A DNA stretch of 64,000 nucleotides from Algoriphagus sp. (GTDB lineage Bacteria > Bacteroidota > Bacteroidia > Cytophagales > Cyclobacteriaceae). Where the stretch lies: contig NZ_JABXIN010000014.1 in assembly GCF_013373065.1 (NCBI RefSeq), forward strand, positions 1 to 64,000, written 5' to 3'. Both the position numbers and the translations under genes were made by a program. This document shows positions 8,551-16,791 of the stretch, one piece after another (the stretch's first letter is position 1; every line of letters starts with the position of its first letter). The notes below the pieces were generated by a model. The model ran no database searches. It was not told where the DNA came from and worked only from the letters and a program-made list of their open reading frames with translations.

Positions 8551-9494
8551 TGTTTTCGATCATTATACCTTGTCATAATAAAGCGCCTCATATTTCTCGA
8601 TCAATCAATTCTGTTATCAATCAAACTTTTCAAGATTGGGAACTGATTTTTGTAGATGATGCTTCGACAGATTCTTCAATAGCAGAAGCTAGAAAGTTTA
8701 ATGATACTAGAATTCAGATTTTTCATAGAGAAATTCCCGGCCCCGGGGGCTATGCAGCCCGTAATTTTGGTGTAAAAAAAGCTCGGTCTCCTTGGATATG
8801 TTTTTTGGATGCCGATGATGAATGGAAACTTGATTATCTAGAGAATCTAAAAAACCATATTGAAAATTATCGAACCATTGAATTTATTGGTTCAGCTTGG
8901 GAAGTATCAAATGGCAACCAGATTCAGGTTTGTTCTGCCTCCTCTCAATTTGCCTCAAATGAATTTCATATTTTGAAATTTTCAGGATTTTTGGAGAAAT
9001 CGATTTCAAATTCTCCTATTGTTTGGACAAGCACAGCCTCTGTGAAAAGAGAGTTGTTTGAAAAATTAGAAGGATTTCCTGAAGGTATTTGCAAATCCGG
9101 TGGTGACATTGATACATGGTTTCGATTGGCCAAAGAGGCAAATGAGGTTGGTTTTTGGAATAAAATATCGGGTACTTATCACATTGATAGTGTCAATATG
9201 GTCACTCGGACAATCAGATCGTTTGAGATACCTTGTGTAGTCAATACGATTCATGATTTGCTAAAAACTTCTCAGCCAGAAAATGTGCGCCTTTTAAAAC
9301 GCTATTCCAATAAATATTTATTAGCTCAGATAGCAAAGTCCATCAAGGCGAAAAACTATAATCCTGATTTACTTAGGTATTTCTTTGCAGAGGTTGATAA
9401 GAAAAAGTATGCTATTCTGAAATTGTTTAAATTTCGAATCATTCGAAATCTTTATCAGCAGTATCTAGAAAAAAAGAACCCATTTTATGGCTAA
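8550..9494 (+). CDS. GT2 family glycosyltransferase
   Basis: The 314-residue protein carries FSIIIPCHNKAPHI at the start, FVDDASTD and FLDADDEW, the nucleotide- and metal-binding motifs of GT2, and GGDIDTWFRLAKE as the usual acceptor-side motif. An in-frame TTG lies 3 bases upstream, but I chose the ATG at 8550 because it forms a one-base TGATG overlap with the previous stop, as at other junctions in this operon. The product probably adds one sugar of the repeat unit at the cytoplasmic face. Confidence 0.9.
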   Translation: MFSIIIPCHNKAPHISRSINSVINQTFQDWELIFVDDASTDSSIAEARKFNDTRIQIFHREIPGPGGYAARNFGVKKARSPWICFLDADDEWKLDYLENLKNHIENYRTIEFIGSAWEVSNGNQIQVCSASSQFASNEFHILKFSGFLEKSISNSPIVWTSTASVKRELFEKLEGFPEGICKSGGDIDTWFRLAKEANEVGFWNKISGTYHIDSVNMVTRTIRSFEIPCVVNTIHDLLKTSQPENVRLLKRYSNKYLLAQIAKSIKAKNYNPDLLRYFFAEVDKKKYAILKLFKFRIIRNLYQQYLEKKNPFYG

Positions 9495-10548
9495 TGATAC
9501 CATCGATATCGGAGATTTGATCCGGTTTTTTATCAAACAGAAAAAACGATTTTTTACTGCTGTTTTAGCTATGATGGCCCTAGGTCTGCTCGTGATTTTT
9601 TTGACGAGAAACCATTATAGCTCAACTTTGAAGTTTGTCTCCCAAAGCAATTCTTCTTCTAGCAATTTGATGAGGCAGTTGGGAGGTTTTTCAGGTTTAA
9701 ACTTGGGAGGTCTGAATGGCCAAGAAATGGGTAATCTATCTCCTCAGCTTTATCAAGAAATTATTTACAGTTATCCTTTCTTGTGGAGATTAAGTCAAAA
9801 AACCATTGAGCTGGAAGGTCAACAGCAAAAACTGGGGTTTTTCATTGAAGAGAATAGGAGGCCATCTGTTTCTTCTTTGGTGAAAAAGTATACGATTGGC
9901 CTTCCCAAAGTTTTGTTTGGAGAAAAGCCAGCGCCCTTAGACTTGGAGACAGAATTACAAGATTCCTTGGTGTTTCTGAGGAGGGAGTTGGTTCCCATGT
10001 TCAATGAGTATAGAAAATTGATTTCCTTAACCAATGATGCACAGACAGGCTCTATTGCGATAGAAGTAGAAACCCTGTCTCCCGAAGTTTCAGCTCAAAT
10101 GGCAGTGTATGTTTTTAAATTGTTGTCCGAGTATGTGATTGAATATAAGACAGAAAAGGCCAATCAAAACCTGGAGTTTATTCAGGAGCGATTTGAGGAG
10201 GCTAAGGATAGATTTTATCAAGCCCAGAACAACCTATCCACTTTTCGGGACCGGAATCAAAATTTAAATTTTTCATCTGCAAGAGCCCAAGAAGAGCGCC
10301 TTCAGGCCGAATACAATTTGGCGAGCAATCTTTATAATAACCTTGCTGTTCAATTGGATCAGGCAAAAATTAAAGTTCAGGAAGATATTCCTCAACTCAC
10401 GATCATTAATCCCCCCGTCGTATCTTATCAGGTATCCAAACCTAATATTCCTTTGATCTTGGCCTTATCAGTTTTTTTGGGGTTAATTCTAGGGTTTGCA
10501 AGGGTTTTAGTTTCCTATTTTAAAACTCAATTTGACAAGTCTAGCTAA
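9487..10548 (+). CDS. wzz: Wzz-type chain-length determinant protein
   Basis: The 353-residue inner-membrane protein has two membrane segments, one near the N-terminus (FFTAVLAMMALGLLVIF, about 20-37) and one near the C-terminus (IPLILALSVFLGLILGF, about 325-341), around a large periplasmic coiled region. VSYQVSKPNIPL is the proline-containing motif ahead of the second segment that marks Wzz/polysaccharide co-polymerases. There is no kinase domain, unlike the product at 19001, so this is the class that sets O-antigen modal length. It sits directly before a Wzy-like polymerase with a 17-base overlap. Confidence 0.88.
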   Translation: MANDTIDIGDLIRFFIKQKKRFFTAVLAMMALGLLVIFLTRNHYSSTLKFVSQSNSSSSNLMRQLGGFSGLNLGGLNGQEMGNLSPQLYQEIIYSYPFLWRLSQKTIELEGQQQKLGFFIEENRRPSVSSLVKKYTIGLPKVLFGEKPAPLDLETELQDSLVFLRRELVPMFNEYRKLISLTNDAQTGSIAIEVETLSPEVSAQMAVYVFKLLSEYVIEYKTEKANQNLEFIQERFEEAKDRFYQAQNNLSTFRDRNQNLNFSSARAQEERLQAEYNLASNLYNNLAVQLDQAKIKVQEDIPQLTIINPPVVSYQVSKPNIPLILALSVFLGLILGFARVLVSYFKTQFDKSS

Positions 10549-11785
10549 GCAGCAGGTAACCAATTCGATTTTCGAATTACTCCAAGCCATTCTTTTGTTT
10601 ATGGCTTTTACTTATTTGCTGGTAGATTGCTTTAATGGGGTTTTGATGCGAATAGGGGTAGGAATAAGTATTTCTCAGCTTTTTAAAATGGGAATGCTAA
10701 CTGGAATGCTCCTTTTTCTCCTGGGCAAAAGGCCCTCGGCTTTTTTAGGAGCATTTGGTTTAATTCTCTTTTTTCTTCTTCCGCTATTAATTAAGGCGCT
10801 TCTAACAGGAGAAACACGTTCTGTTGTGGGGAATTTTGGGTATAATCTCAAATTAATCCTGTTTCCAATCTCATTTTTATTTTTCTCAAGCCTGAACCTG
10901 AATTCTACTAAATTAAAAAAGTATTGGGGAGCCTTTATTTGGTTTAACTTTTGGCTAATTGCAATTAATATTTTCCTAGGTGTACTTGGAATTGGTTATA
11001 GCCAATACGATAGTCCAGAAGGGCAGGGGATAGGCGGTAGGGGCTTTTTCTTTGCTGGAAATGAAGTGGCAGGAATTTTTCTTCTTTTTTCTAGTGCTGC
11101 TTGGTTCCAAACTAAAAACTGGAGAGGATTTGTTCGACTTTTATTTTTCGTATTCCTTCTTCTTCTGGGAGTTTTAAATACTTCTAAAACAGCTATTCTA
11201 GGTATTATGCTGATTGTTGGTCTGTTGGAATTACCTAAGTTTTTGTCCAAAAAACTTTCATTAGGAAGATTTTTCGGTCTTTTGGTATTTCCAATTCTTG
11301 CTGTAGGCATGGTTGGGCTGATTTATTGGGGGGTACAAGCTACAGGTCTTATTGACCGGATTCTTTTCTTTTATCAACGGCTTGATCTATTAACTTTTAT
11401 TCTTTCGGGAAGAAACCAAATGGTTGTGGGGGCTATGACTTTTTTTCCTTCAGTTTATAGTTTTTGGGATTACTTATTTGGAGTAGGAAATCAAGAATTT
11501 TTAAAGTTGATGGGGATATATCATGGTACTCCTCATACGATTGAAATTGATTTCTTTGACTTATTGTTCATGAATGGACTTTTAGGAATGGGGCTGGTTT
11601 TAGGCATTTTTCTATGGGCAAGCTTTCAGAGTTTATCCCAATCCTTATTAGCATCCCCGATTTGGGCAATCAATATTATTTTACTACTTATTTCGTTCCT
11701 TGCAGGGCATATTTTTAATTCAGCGATGCTTGGGATAAGTTTGGGAGTTTTGAATGGGCTAGGTCCTAAAGTTTGGAGTACGTAA
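10532..11785 (+). CDS. wzy: Wzy-like O-antigen polymerase (first copy)
   Basis: The 417-residue protein has about 10-12 predicted membrane segments and a large loop with GRGFFFAGNEVAGIF and LSGRNQMVVGAM, features common in Wzy and O-antigen ligase proteins. Sequence conservation in this family is low, so the call rests on topology and on the neighbours Wzz and Wzx. The listed start is TTG within the wzz gene. A later ATG (MAFTYLL, near 10600) is possible but would remove part of the first membrane segment. It should polymerise flipped repeat units on the periplasmic face. Confidence 0.8.
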   Translation: MTSLAKQQVTNSIFELLQAILLFMAFTYLLVDCFNGVLMRIGVGISISQLFKMGMLTGMLLFLLGKRPSAFLGAFGLILFFLLPLLIKALLTGETRSVVGNFGYNLKLILFPISFLFFSSLNLNSTKLKKYWGAFIWFNFWLIAINIFLGVLGIGYSQYDSPEGQGIGGRGFFFAGNEVAGIFLLFSSAAWFQTKNWRGFVRLLFFVFLLLLGVLNTSKTAILGIMLIVGLLELPKFLSKKLSLGRFFGLLVFPILAVGMVGLIYWGVQATGLIDRILFFYQRLDLLTFILSGRNQMVVGAMTFFPSVYSFWDYLFGVGNQEFLKLMGIYHGTPHTIEIDFFDLLFMNGLLGMGLVLGIFLWASFQSLSQSLLASPIWAINIILLLISFLAGHIFNSAMLGISLGVLNGLGPKVWST

Positions 11786-12846
11786 AAATTTATTTGATTT
11801 CAAACATGTATCCTTCGGATTTGCATCCGAATTATGGAGTGTTTGTCAGAAATTTCGAAAGAGATTTTCCTGATAAATCGATAAGAATAACTGATAAAAC
11901 CGTAATCTCAGGAAAAAGTAACGGTTTCAAACGCCTAATCAATTACCTGAGGTTTTTTTTTGATTCGGTTCAAAAACTGAGACAAGAGAATTTTGACCTA
12001 GTTTATGTTCATTTTTTGCAACATTCCTTAATTCCATTACACTTTTGGAAAAATAAATCTGGAAAAAAAATAGTACTTAATGCCCATGGAACAGATATAT
12101 TAGGTCAGGGGATTTTATACAGACTTCTCCGAAAGTGGAATCTCTCAATATTCAGAAAGGCGGACTTGGTAGTTGTTCCTTCTGAATATTTTGTTCCCAA
12201 ACTTGAGCAGTTTGGGGTGCCAACCAATAGAATTGAAATCTCTCCTTCTGGCGGAATCAATCCTCAGTTATTTTTTCCTGATCTAAACTCTCGAAACCAA
12301 TTAAAAAATCGGATTGGCTACCTAGGTCGGATTGATAAGGGGAAGGGGGTAGAAACTCTTATTCGTGCATTCACCCAAGTTCCCATAGAAAATCTCCAGC
12401 TAGAACTTGCAGGTCCTGGAGCTATGATTGAAGAGCTTAAATCTCTTAGCCAATCGCTTGAGGTTTATGATAGAATTCAATTCTTAGGAAATATTCCTCA
12501 AGAAAAAATCCGTGAAATTTTTGCTCGCTGGGATGTTTTTATCTTTCCTTCCGAACTGGATGAGAGTTTGGGGCTTGTAGGATTGGAAGCCATGGCATGT
12601 GGACTTCCTGTGATAGGAAGTGGAAAAGGAGGGATGTCTACCTATTTATTGGACGGTGAGAATGGTATCGTTTTTGAACCTGGTGACGTTATTGATTTAA
12701 GTAAGAAAATTTTAGATTTTTACGTTCAAAATCAGGAATTTAGACTCAATTTATCAACTAGAGCAATTGCTGCAGCAAACAGATATCAAGCAGACAGAGT
12801 CAATTCAAAGCTCCGAAAGCGAATCCAATCATTCTTTCACTCCTGA
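11773..12846 (+). CDS. GT4 family glycosyltransferase
   Basis: The 357-residue GT-B enzyme starts KIYLISNMYPSDLHPNYG, which contains the acceptor-side loop of family 4. GYLGRIDKGKGVETLI opens the donor domain and ESLGLVGLEAMACGLPVIG is the EX7E-type nucleotide-sugar motif. The start is TTG, overlapping the polymerase gene by 13 bases. The first ATG (in NMYPSD) would cut into the first beta strand. It is a retaining transferase of unknown sugar. Confidence 0.9.
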   Translation: MEYVKIYLISNMYPSDLHPNYGVFVRNFERDFPDKSIRITDKTVISGKSNGFKRLINYLRFFFDSVQKLRQENFDLVYVHFLQHSLIPLHFWKNKSGKKIVLNAHGTDILGQGILYRLLRKWNLSIFRKADLVVVPSEYFVPKLEQFGVPTNRIEISPSGGINPQLFFPDLNSRNQLKNRIGYLGRIDKGKGVETLIRAFTQVPIENLQLELAGPGAMIEELKSLSQSLEVYDRIQFLGNIPQEKIREIFARWDVFIFPSELDESLGLVGLEAMACGLPVIGSGKGGMSTYLLDGENGIVFEPGDVIDLSKKILDFYVQNQEFRLNLSTRAIAAANRYQADRVNSKLRKRIQSFFHS

Positions 12847-13537
12847 ATATAGATGGGTTAACGGAATCCGAATTTTTGGATTTCCTGACAAATCTTCGTT
12901 GATGGGTTTTGTTCAAGGTCAAAATAAGATCTTGGTGGCGGTGAATGCTGAAAAAATAAGAAATGCCGACCCTGAGTTAAAGGAGGTCATCAATCAAAAT
13001 GTTGGTTACCCAGATGGTGTTGGTGCAGTTTGGGCTTTACGACAAAAGGGGCTATCAAATGTTGCAAAAATTCCAGGAGTTGAGCTATGGCTTGAATTTG
13101 TCCGAAAATACCATCAGGAGAAGAGATTCTTTTTTATTGGAGCAAGAGAAGAAATCATTCAAGCAACCATAGACAGGCTTTATTCTAAATTCCCGGGGCT
13201 TAACTTGGTAGGTTTCCGAAATGGTTATATCACACCAGATCAAGAAGAGGGGGTAATAGAGATGGTTTCTGAGAAAAAACCTGATTTCGTCTTTGTAGCT
13301 ATGGGGTCACCAGCTCAAGAACGCTTAATGACCAAGCTTTCGGAAAAACATCCCGCTATTTATATAGGATTGGGAGGAAGTTTTGATATCTACTCAGGAA
13401 GAACAAAGCGGGCACCTGAATGGATGATTGATATGAAGCTGGAATGGTTTTATCGATTAGTTACAGAACCAAAACGTATTGGAAGACAATTAAAGTTGAT
13501 TGGTTTTGTAAAAAATATGATTTTTAAAAACTATTGA
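12767..13537 (+). CDS. WecG/TagA/CpsF-family (GT26) glycosyltransferase
   Basis: The protein (up to 256 residues) has the GT26 features NADPELKEVINQN, the YPDGVGAVW motif, RFFFIGAREE and MGSPAQERL, ending GRTKRAPEWM..LEWFYRL. Family members such as WecG and TagA add a sugar to lipid-linked GlcNAc as the second step of repeat assembly, which fits the WecA/WbpL-type gene at 56455. The listed TTG start overlaps the upstream GT4 by 80 bases. No ATG occurs before MGFVQGQ (12902), which is too late, so the real start is either this TTG or another weak codon before RWVNGIRIFG. The 3' end overlaps the convergent beta-helix gene by 7 bases. Confidence 0.87.
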   Translation: MLQQTDIKQTESIQSSESESNHSFTPEYRWVNGIRIFGFPDKSSLMGFVQGQNKILVAVNAEKIRNADPELKEVINQNVGYPDGVGAVWALRQKGLSNVAKIPGVELWLEFVRKYHQEKRFFFIGAREEIIQATIDRLYSKFPGLNLVGFRNGYITPDQEEGVIEMVSEKKPDFVFVAMGSPAQERLMTKLSEKHPAIYIGLGGSFDIYSGRTKRAPEWMIDMKLEWFYRLVTEPKRIGRQLKLIGFVKNMIFKNY

Positions 13538-14856
13538 AAGACGTCCGTTCCATTTGCGGATTTATGTTTGAATTTGTTGTTTTTCCCCTTTTTTGCCTCT
13601 GATGTTATTTGATTGATAGAGAAATCATAAAGTCCATATAGTTGTGTTTTTTTGGATTGATTATCAATGCATTGATTATCTACAAATTCGCTGTTGGACA
13701 CATAATCTTTAATAGCGATTGCTCCACGGGTCGATAAAGTAACTCCACGCTGATTTCCGTTGATTGCTTTGTTTCCGATAATTTTTGAATCAGCTATTTG
13801 CCTGAACAAAAAGCCATGGAAACCGCTCTTTTCAGAGATATTGTTACTAAAAAATAGATTCGAGGAGACTTCGGGATAAGGGTGGGATGCAACTTCAATC
13901 CCAAATCCATTCCCGCAGCCAATAGCTTCATTATTAATTAGGCGAGTGTCTGATTGGGGAACATGAATACGAAAACCATAATTACTACAGTTTTCTGCCT
14001 TGGAATTTTCAATAAGGGCTCCTTTTTTATAAGCAATAGCAAAGCCGGAACCGAACCCTTTTTCAGGTGTATCTCCTCCTTTTGCTGTACAATTAGAGAC
14101 CCGGAGATTATCTACGATCAAATAGTAGCCATTATCCTTAAACCAATATTCGGCATGGTTCTTTTCCAAATTGATATCTTTTCCATTTGCATAAAAGCCT
14201 GTCCCGGCATGAGAGCTGGTGGAATTTTGGATTTTGGAACCGGCATCCGTTACCATAATACCTCTTGGTCTTCCGGAATTGTTGTTGGTAGTAAATGCAT
14301 GGGCGTTAATTGAAGTTACATGGTCGATAAGATTTCCAGATTCATCGCCTTGAAATCCATAAAAAGCAATTCCATGCCACGTATTTTCAGTAGTTACGGA
14401 ACGGATTGTGGAATTTTGACAATTGCGTAAACAAATTCCCCCTTTGGCGCCAGTTGATTTTTTATTGAAATTTCCATTGACTCTTAAGGATTCAACAACT
14501 ATTCGTTCATTCACTGAGGAAGGACTAGTAGTGATGATTCCTTGGGCTTTTGAATTCTCCCAATTTCCGGAATCAGGATTCCTAAAAAATAGTGTTTCAT
14601 TTTGGGATACCCCTCTGAGGATAATGTTTGATTTTAGGATTAGGGCATCGTTTAATAAAAACTTTCCAGAGGGAACCAAAATTATACCACCTCCTGATTC
14701 AGAGAGACTGTCGATTAAATGGTTGATAACTTTGCTGTTATCTTTTTCCCCAGTCGGATCAATGTCGAAAGTGGATAAGTTTAATTCTTGGGAAAAAGAT
14801 GGAGAAAGTACACTTGTCAGACCTAAGAAAAGTAGGTGTAAAAAAATCTTTTTCAT
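13531..14856 (-). CDS. Secreted right-handed parallel beta-helix protein
   Basis: The 441-residue protein begins with a signal peptide (MKKIFLHLLFLGLTSVLSPSFSQ). The mature part opens with a pectate-lyase-like cap (DIDPTGEKDNSKVINHLI, then GGGIILVPSGKFLL) and continues with beta-helix coils rich in N/G turns (LIDHVTSINAHAF, LINNEAIGCGNGFG, KIIGNKAINGNQRG). Such proteins include polysaccharide lyases, GH28-like hydrolases and C5-epimerases. No catalytic set is clear by eye. It is the only minus-strand gene in the first 53 kb, converging on the GT26 gene with a 7-base overlap and diverging from the Wzi gene, so it is under separate control. A role in trimming or epimerising the exported polymer is inferred. 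Confidence 0.83.
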   Translation of the reverse strand: MKKIFLHLLFLGLTSVLSPSFSQELNLSTFDIDPTGEKDNSKVINHLIDSLSESGGGIILVPSGKFLLNDALILKSNIILRGVSQNETLFFRNPDSGNWENSKAQGIITTSPSSVNERIVVESLRVNGNFNKKSTGAKGGICLRNCQNSTIRSVTTENTWHGIAFYGFQGDESGNLIDHVTSINAHAFTTNNNSGRPRGIMVTDAGSKIQNSTSSHAGTGFYANGKDINLEKNHAEYWFKDNGYYLIVDNLRVSNCTAKGGDTPEKGFGSGFAIAYKKGALIENSKAENCSNYGFRIHVPQSDTRLINNEAIGCGNGFGIEVASHPYPEVSSNLFFSNNISEKSGFHGFLFRQIADSKIIGNKAINGNQRGVTLSTRGAIAIKDYVSNSEFVDNQCIDNQSKKTQLYGLYDFSINQITSEAKKGKNNKFKHKSANGTDVFQ

Positions 14857-14930
14857 TGGATACTAAAATAAAGGTTAGTCTTCAATTTAATGATTTACGT
14901 ATTAAATCAGGTGTTTTCAAGCTGATTATT

Positions 14931-16580
14931 ATGACTCTTTTACTGTGGAGCCATTCTATTTTTTTATTTGCGCAAACGATACCAGCCAATTATCCAGTTT
15001 TGGAAGAATATGTTAGAAGAAGTCAGGTATTGGGAGGCCCCTATTCTAATTATTCGATGACACTTCGTCCTTTGGACCTTTCAAAATCTCAGTTTGACTC
15101 TATTCTGAATAAAAAAGTTGATCCTGATTCTTTAATAAATGATTCCTCGGAAGCTAAAGATTTCTCTATTCTTCCCTTACGACAAATGGTCACATTCAAC
15201 TCAAAAAGGCCCTATGGATGGGGAAATGGTCCCATGCTTCCTAATGTAGGCTTTCAAACCTACACCAGTTTGGGATTTTCTTTGAAGTTTTCTGTATTCA
15301 GAATCCAGCTTGCCCCAGAGTTTGTTTATTCACAAAATCGACCATTTCAAGGCTATTCTGGAGAATTTCCGGAATCAGTGAATCGAGCCCGTTTTTTTTA
15401 TTGGAGTTTTGGTGATTATCCAGAACGGTTCGGAAATGACCCAATTTCAACTTTATGGTGGGGGCAATCAAAAATTACGATTCAGGCCGGCTTCTTGGAA
15501 GCTGGGGTATCAACTGAAAATATCTTTTGGGGACCCGGGCAATTTTCTTCACTCACTTTTAGTAACAATGCTAGGAGTTTTCCTCATTTGACATTTAGAA
15601 GTAGAAGGCCGGCCAAGACTTTTCTAGGAGAATTTGAAGGGGAAATTCTTGTAGGGATGTTGGAAGATTCCGGTTATTTTCCTTCTCAATTGCCAGAATT
15701 GAATACGCGGTTATTTAATCGATTCACTGGAGATTATAAATATTTAAATGCTATTACAATAACCTATCAACCCAAATGGGTTCCTGGATTTTTCTTTGGG
15801 GTTTCAAGGACTCATCAGCAATATTCTCGCCAGCAGGGAAATAGCTTTGGAGATTATTTCCCCATATTCGAACCTTTTCAAAAAACTGTATATGGGTTCG
15901 ATAAGGATGGAGAAGGGAGAGATCAGCAAGTCACATTTTATGGCCGATGGGTTATCCCTAAGGGAAAAATGGAAATTTACTTCGAATATGGCAGACGAGA
16001 CCATGCCTATAATTGGAGAGAAGCAATTTTAAATCCTGAACATGCTCGGGCCTATTTGGCAGGTTTTAAGAAGTTATGGCCAACATCCGAAGAGGGGAAG
16101 TTTTTTCAAGTAAGAGGAGAGATGTTGCATCAACAACAATCAATTAATCGAACGATTCGATACGCAGGTATTGGTGGGGGGTATACTTGGCATACTCATG
16201 GACAAGCTCGAGGTTTTTCCAATTATGGAGAAGCCTTGGGTGCAGGACCCGGTGTGGGTTCAAACGTACAAAGCCTTGAAATCAGCCAAATAGACGGATT
16301 AAATAAAAAAGGGATTCTTTTAGAACGATTAGCAAACCATCAGGATTTCTTTTACAGAGCATTTGCTAGAAATTCAACAAAACAACCTTGGATAGACTAT
16401 AGCATTGCATTGCTCTGGGATCATCGATGGAAAGACTTAATTCTTTCTGCCAAGGCGCAGTACATTCAAGGATATAATTATCAGTGGCAAAGTCAAGAAA
16501 GTAGCCGACCTGATTTTTACCAGGGTACAAATTTGGGAGCCTTTTATGGACAGGTAAGCTTATTGTATTTTTTGAATTGA
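14931..16580 (+). CDS. wzi: Wzi-family outer-membrane capsule assembly protein
   Basis: The product reads TIPANYPVLEEYVRRSQVLG, then a long stretch of amphipathic beta strands with landmarks YSQNRPFQGYSGEFPE, WWGQSKITI, FWGPGQFSSLTFSNNARSFPH and YGRRDHAYNWRE, matching the capsule assembly protein Wzi family (about 500 residues, 18-strand barrel). Wzi sits in the outer membrane and helps attach capsule to the surface. The frame is open from 14799, giving 593 residues, but that start lies inside the opposite-strand gene. ATG at 14931 gives 549 residues and a short hydrophobic signal (TLLLWSHSIFLFAQ). The lack of basic residues in that leader leaves the exact start uncertain. Confidence 0.85.
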   Translation: MTLLLWSHSIFLFAQTIPANYPVLEEYVRRSQVLGGPYSNYSMTLRPLDLSKSQFDSILNKKVDPDSLINDSSEAKDFSILPLRQMVTFNSKRPYGWGNGPMLPNVGFQTYTSLGFSLKFSVFRIQLAPEFVYSQNRPFQGYSGEFPESVNRARFFYWSFGDYPERFGNDPISTLWWGQSKITIQAGFLEAGVSTENIFWGPGQFSSLTFSNNARSFPHLTFRSRRPAKTFLGEFEGEILVGMLEDSGYFPSQLPELNTRLFNRFTGDYKYLNAITITYQPKWVPGFFFGVSRTHQQYSRQQGNSFGDYFPIFEPFQKTVYGFDKDGEGRDQQVTFYGRWVIPKGKMEIYFEYGRRDHAYNWREAILNPEHARAYLAGFKKLWPTSEEGKFFQVRGEMLHQQQSINRTIRYAGIGGGYTWHTHGQARGFSNYGEALGAGPGVGSNVQSLEISQIDGLNKKGILLERLANHQDFFYRAFARNSTKQPWIDYSIALLWDHRWKDLILSAKAQYIQGYNYQWQSQESSRPDFYQGTNLGAFYGQVSLLYFLN

Positions 16581-16637
16581 AAACTTGACTAGTAATTGGG
16601 TGATTTTAAGATTTTTTTTCAAAGGTTTTCTATTAGT

Positions 16638-16667
16638 TTTGCCCTTACTAAGAGGTGAGTAACTTTG
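16638..16667 (+). promoter_or_regulatory. Bacteroidota-type promoter upstream of the tviB/wza/wzc group
   Basis: TTTG at 16638-16641 and TAACTTTG at 16660-16667 are separated by 18 bases, a full match to the Bacteroidota -33/-7 consensus (TTTG and TAnnTTTG). It lies in the 211-base gap between the Wzi gene and the dehydrogenase gene, giving a 5' leader of roughly 115-120 bases. The match is by eye and transcription starts were not tested. Confidence 0.55.
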
Positions 16668-16791
16668 GTACTCATTTATTATTTTCAAGTGTTAGAAAAT
16701 GGCTTTTTAAACCTATCAGTAGGTCTTTTTTCTTGGGACTGAGCTGGCGAAGCTGTATGTAAATTATTGGAAATTAGAATTTTATAATTTC

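Noticed and set aside
10996..11310. 104-codon minus-strand frame inside the Wzy gene
   Set aside because: Basic, low-complexity product antisense to a membrane protein, a usual artefact of hydrophobic codons.
14799..14930. N-terminal extension of the Wzi frame (44 extra residues)
   Set aside because: It would begin inside the divergent beta-helix gene and place a hydrophilic stretch before the export signal.
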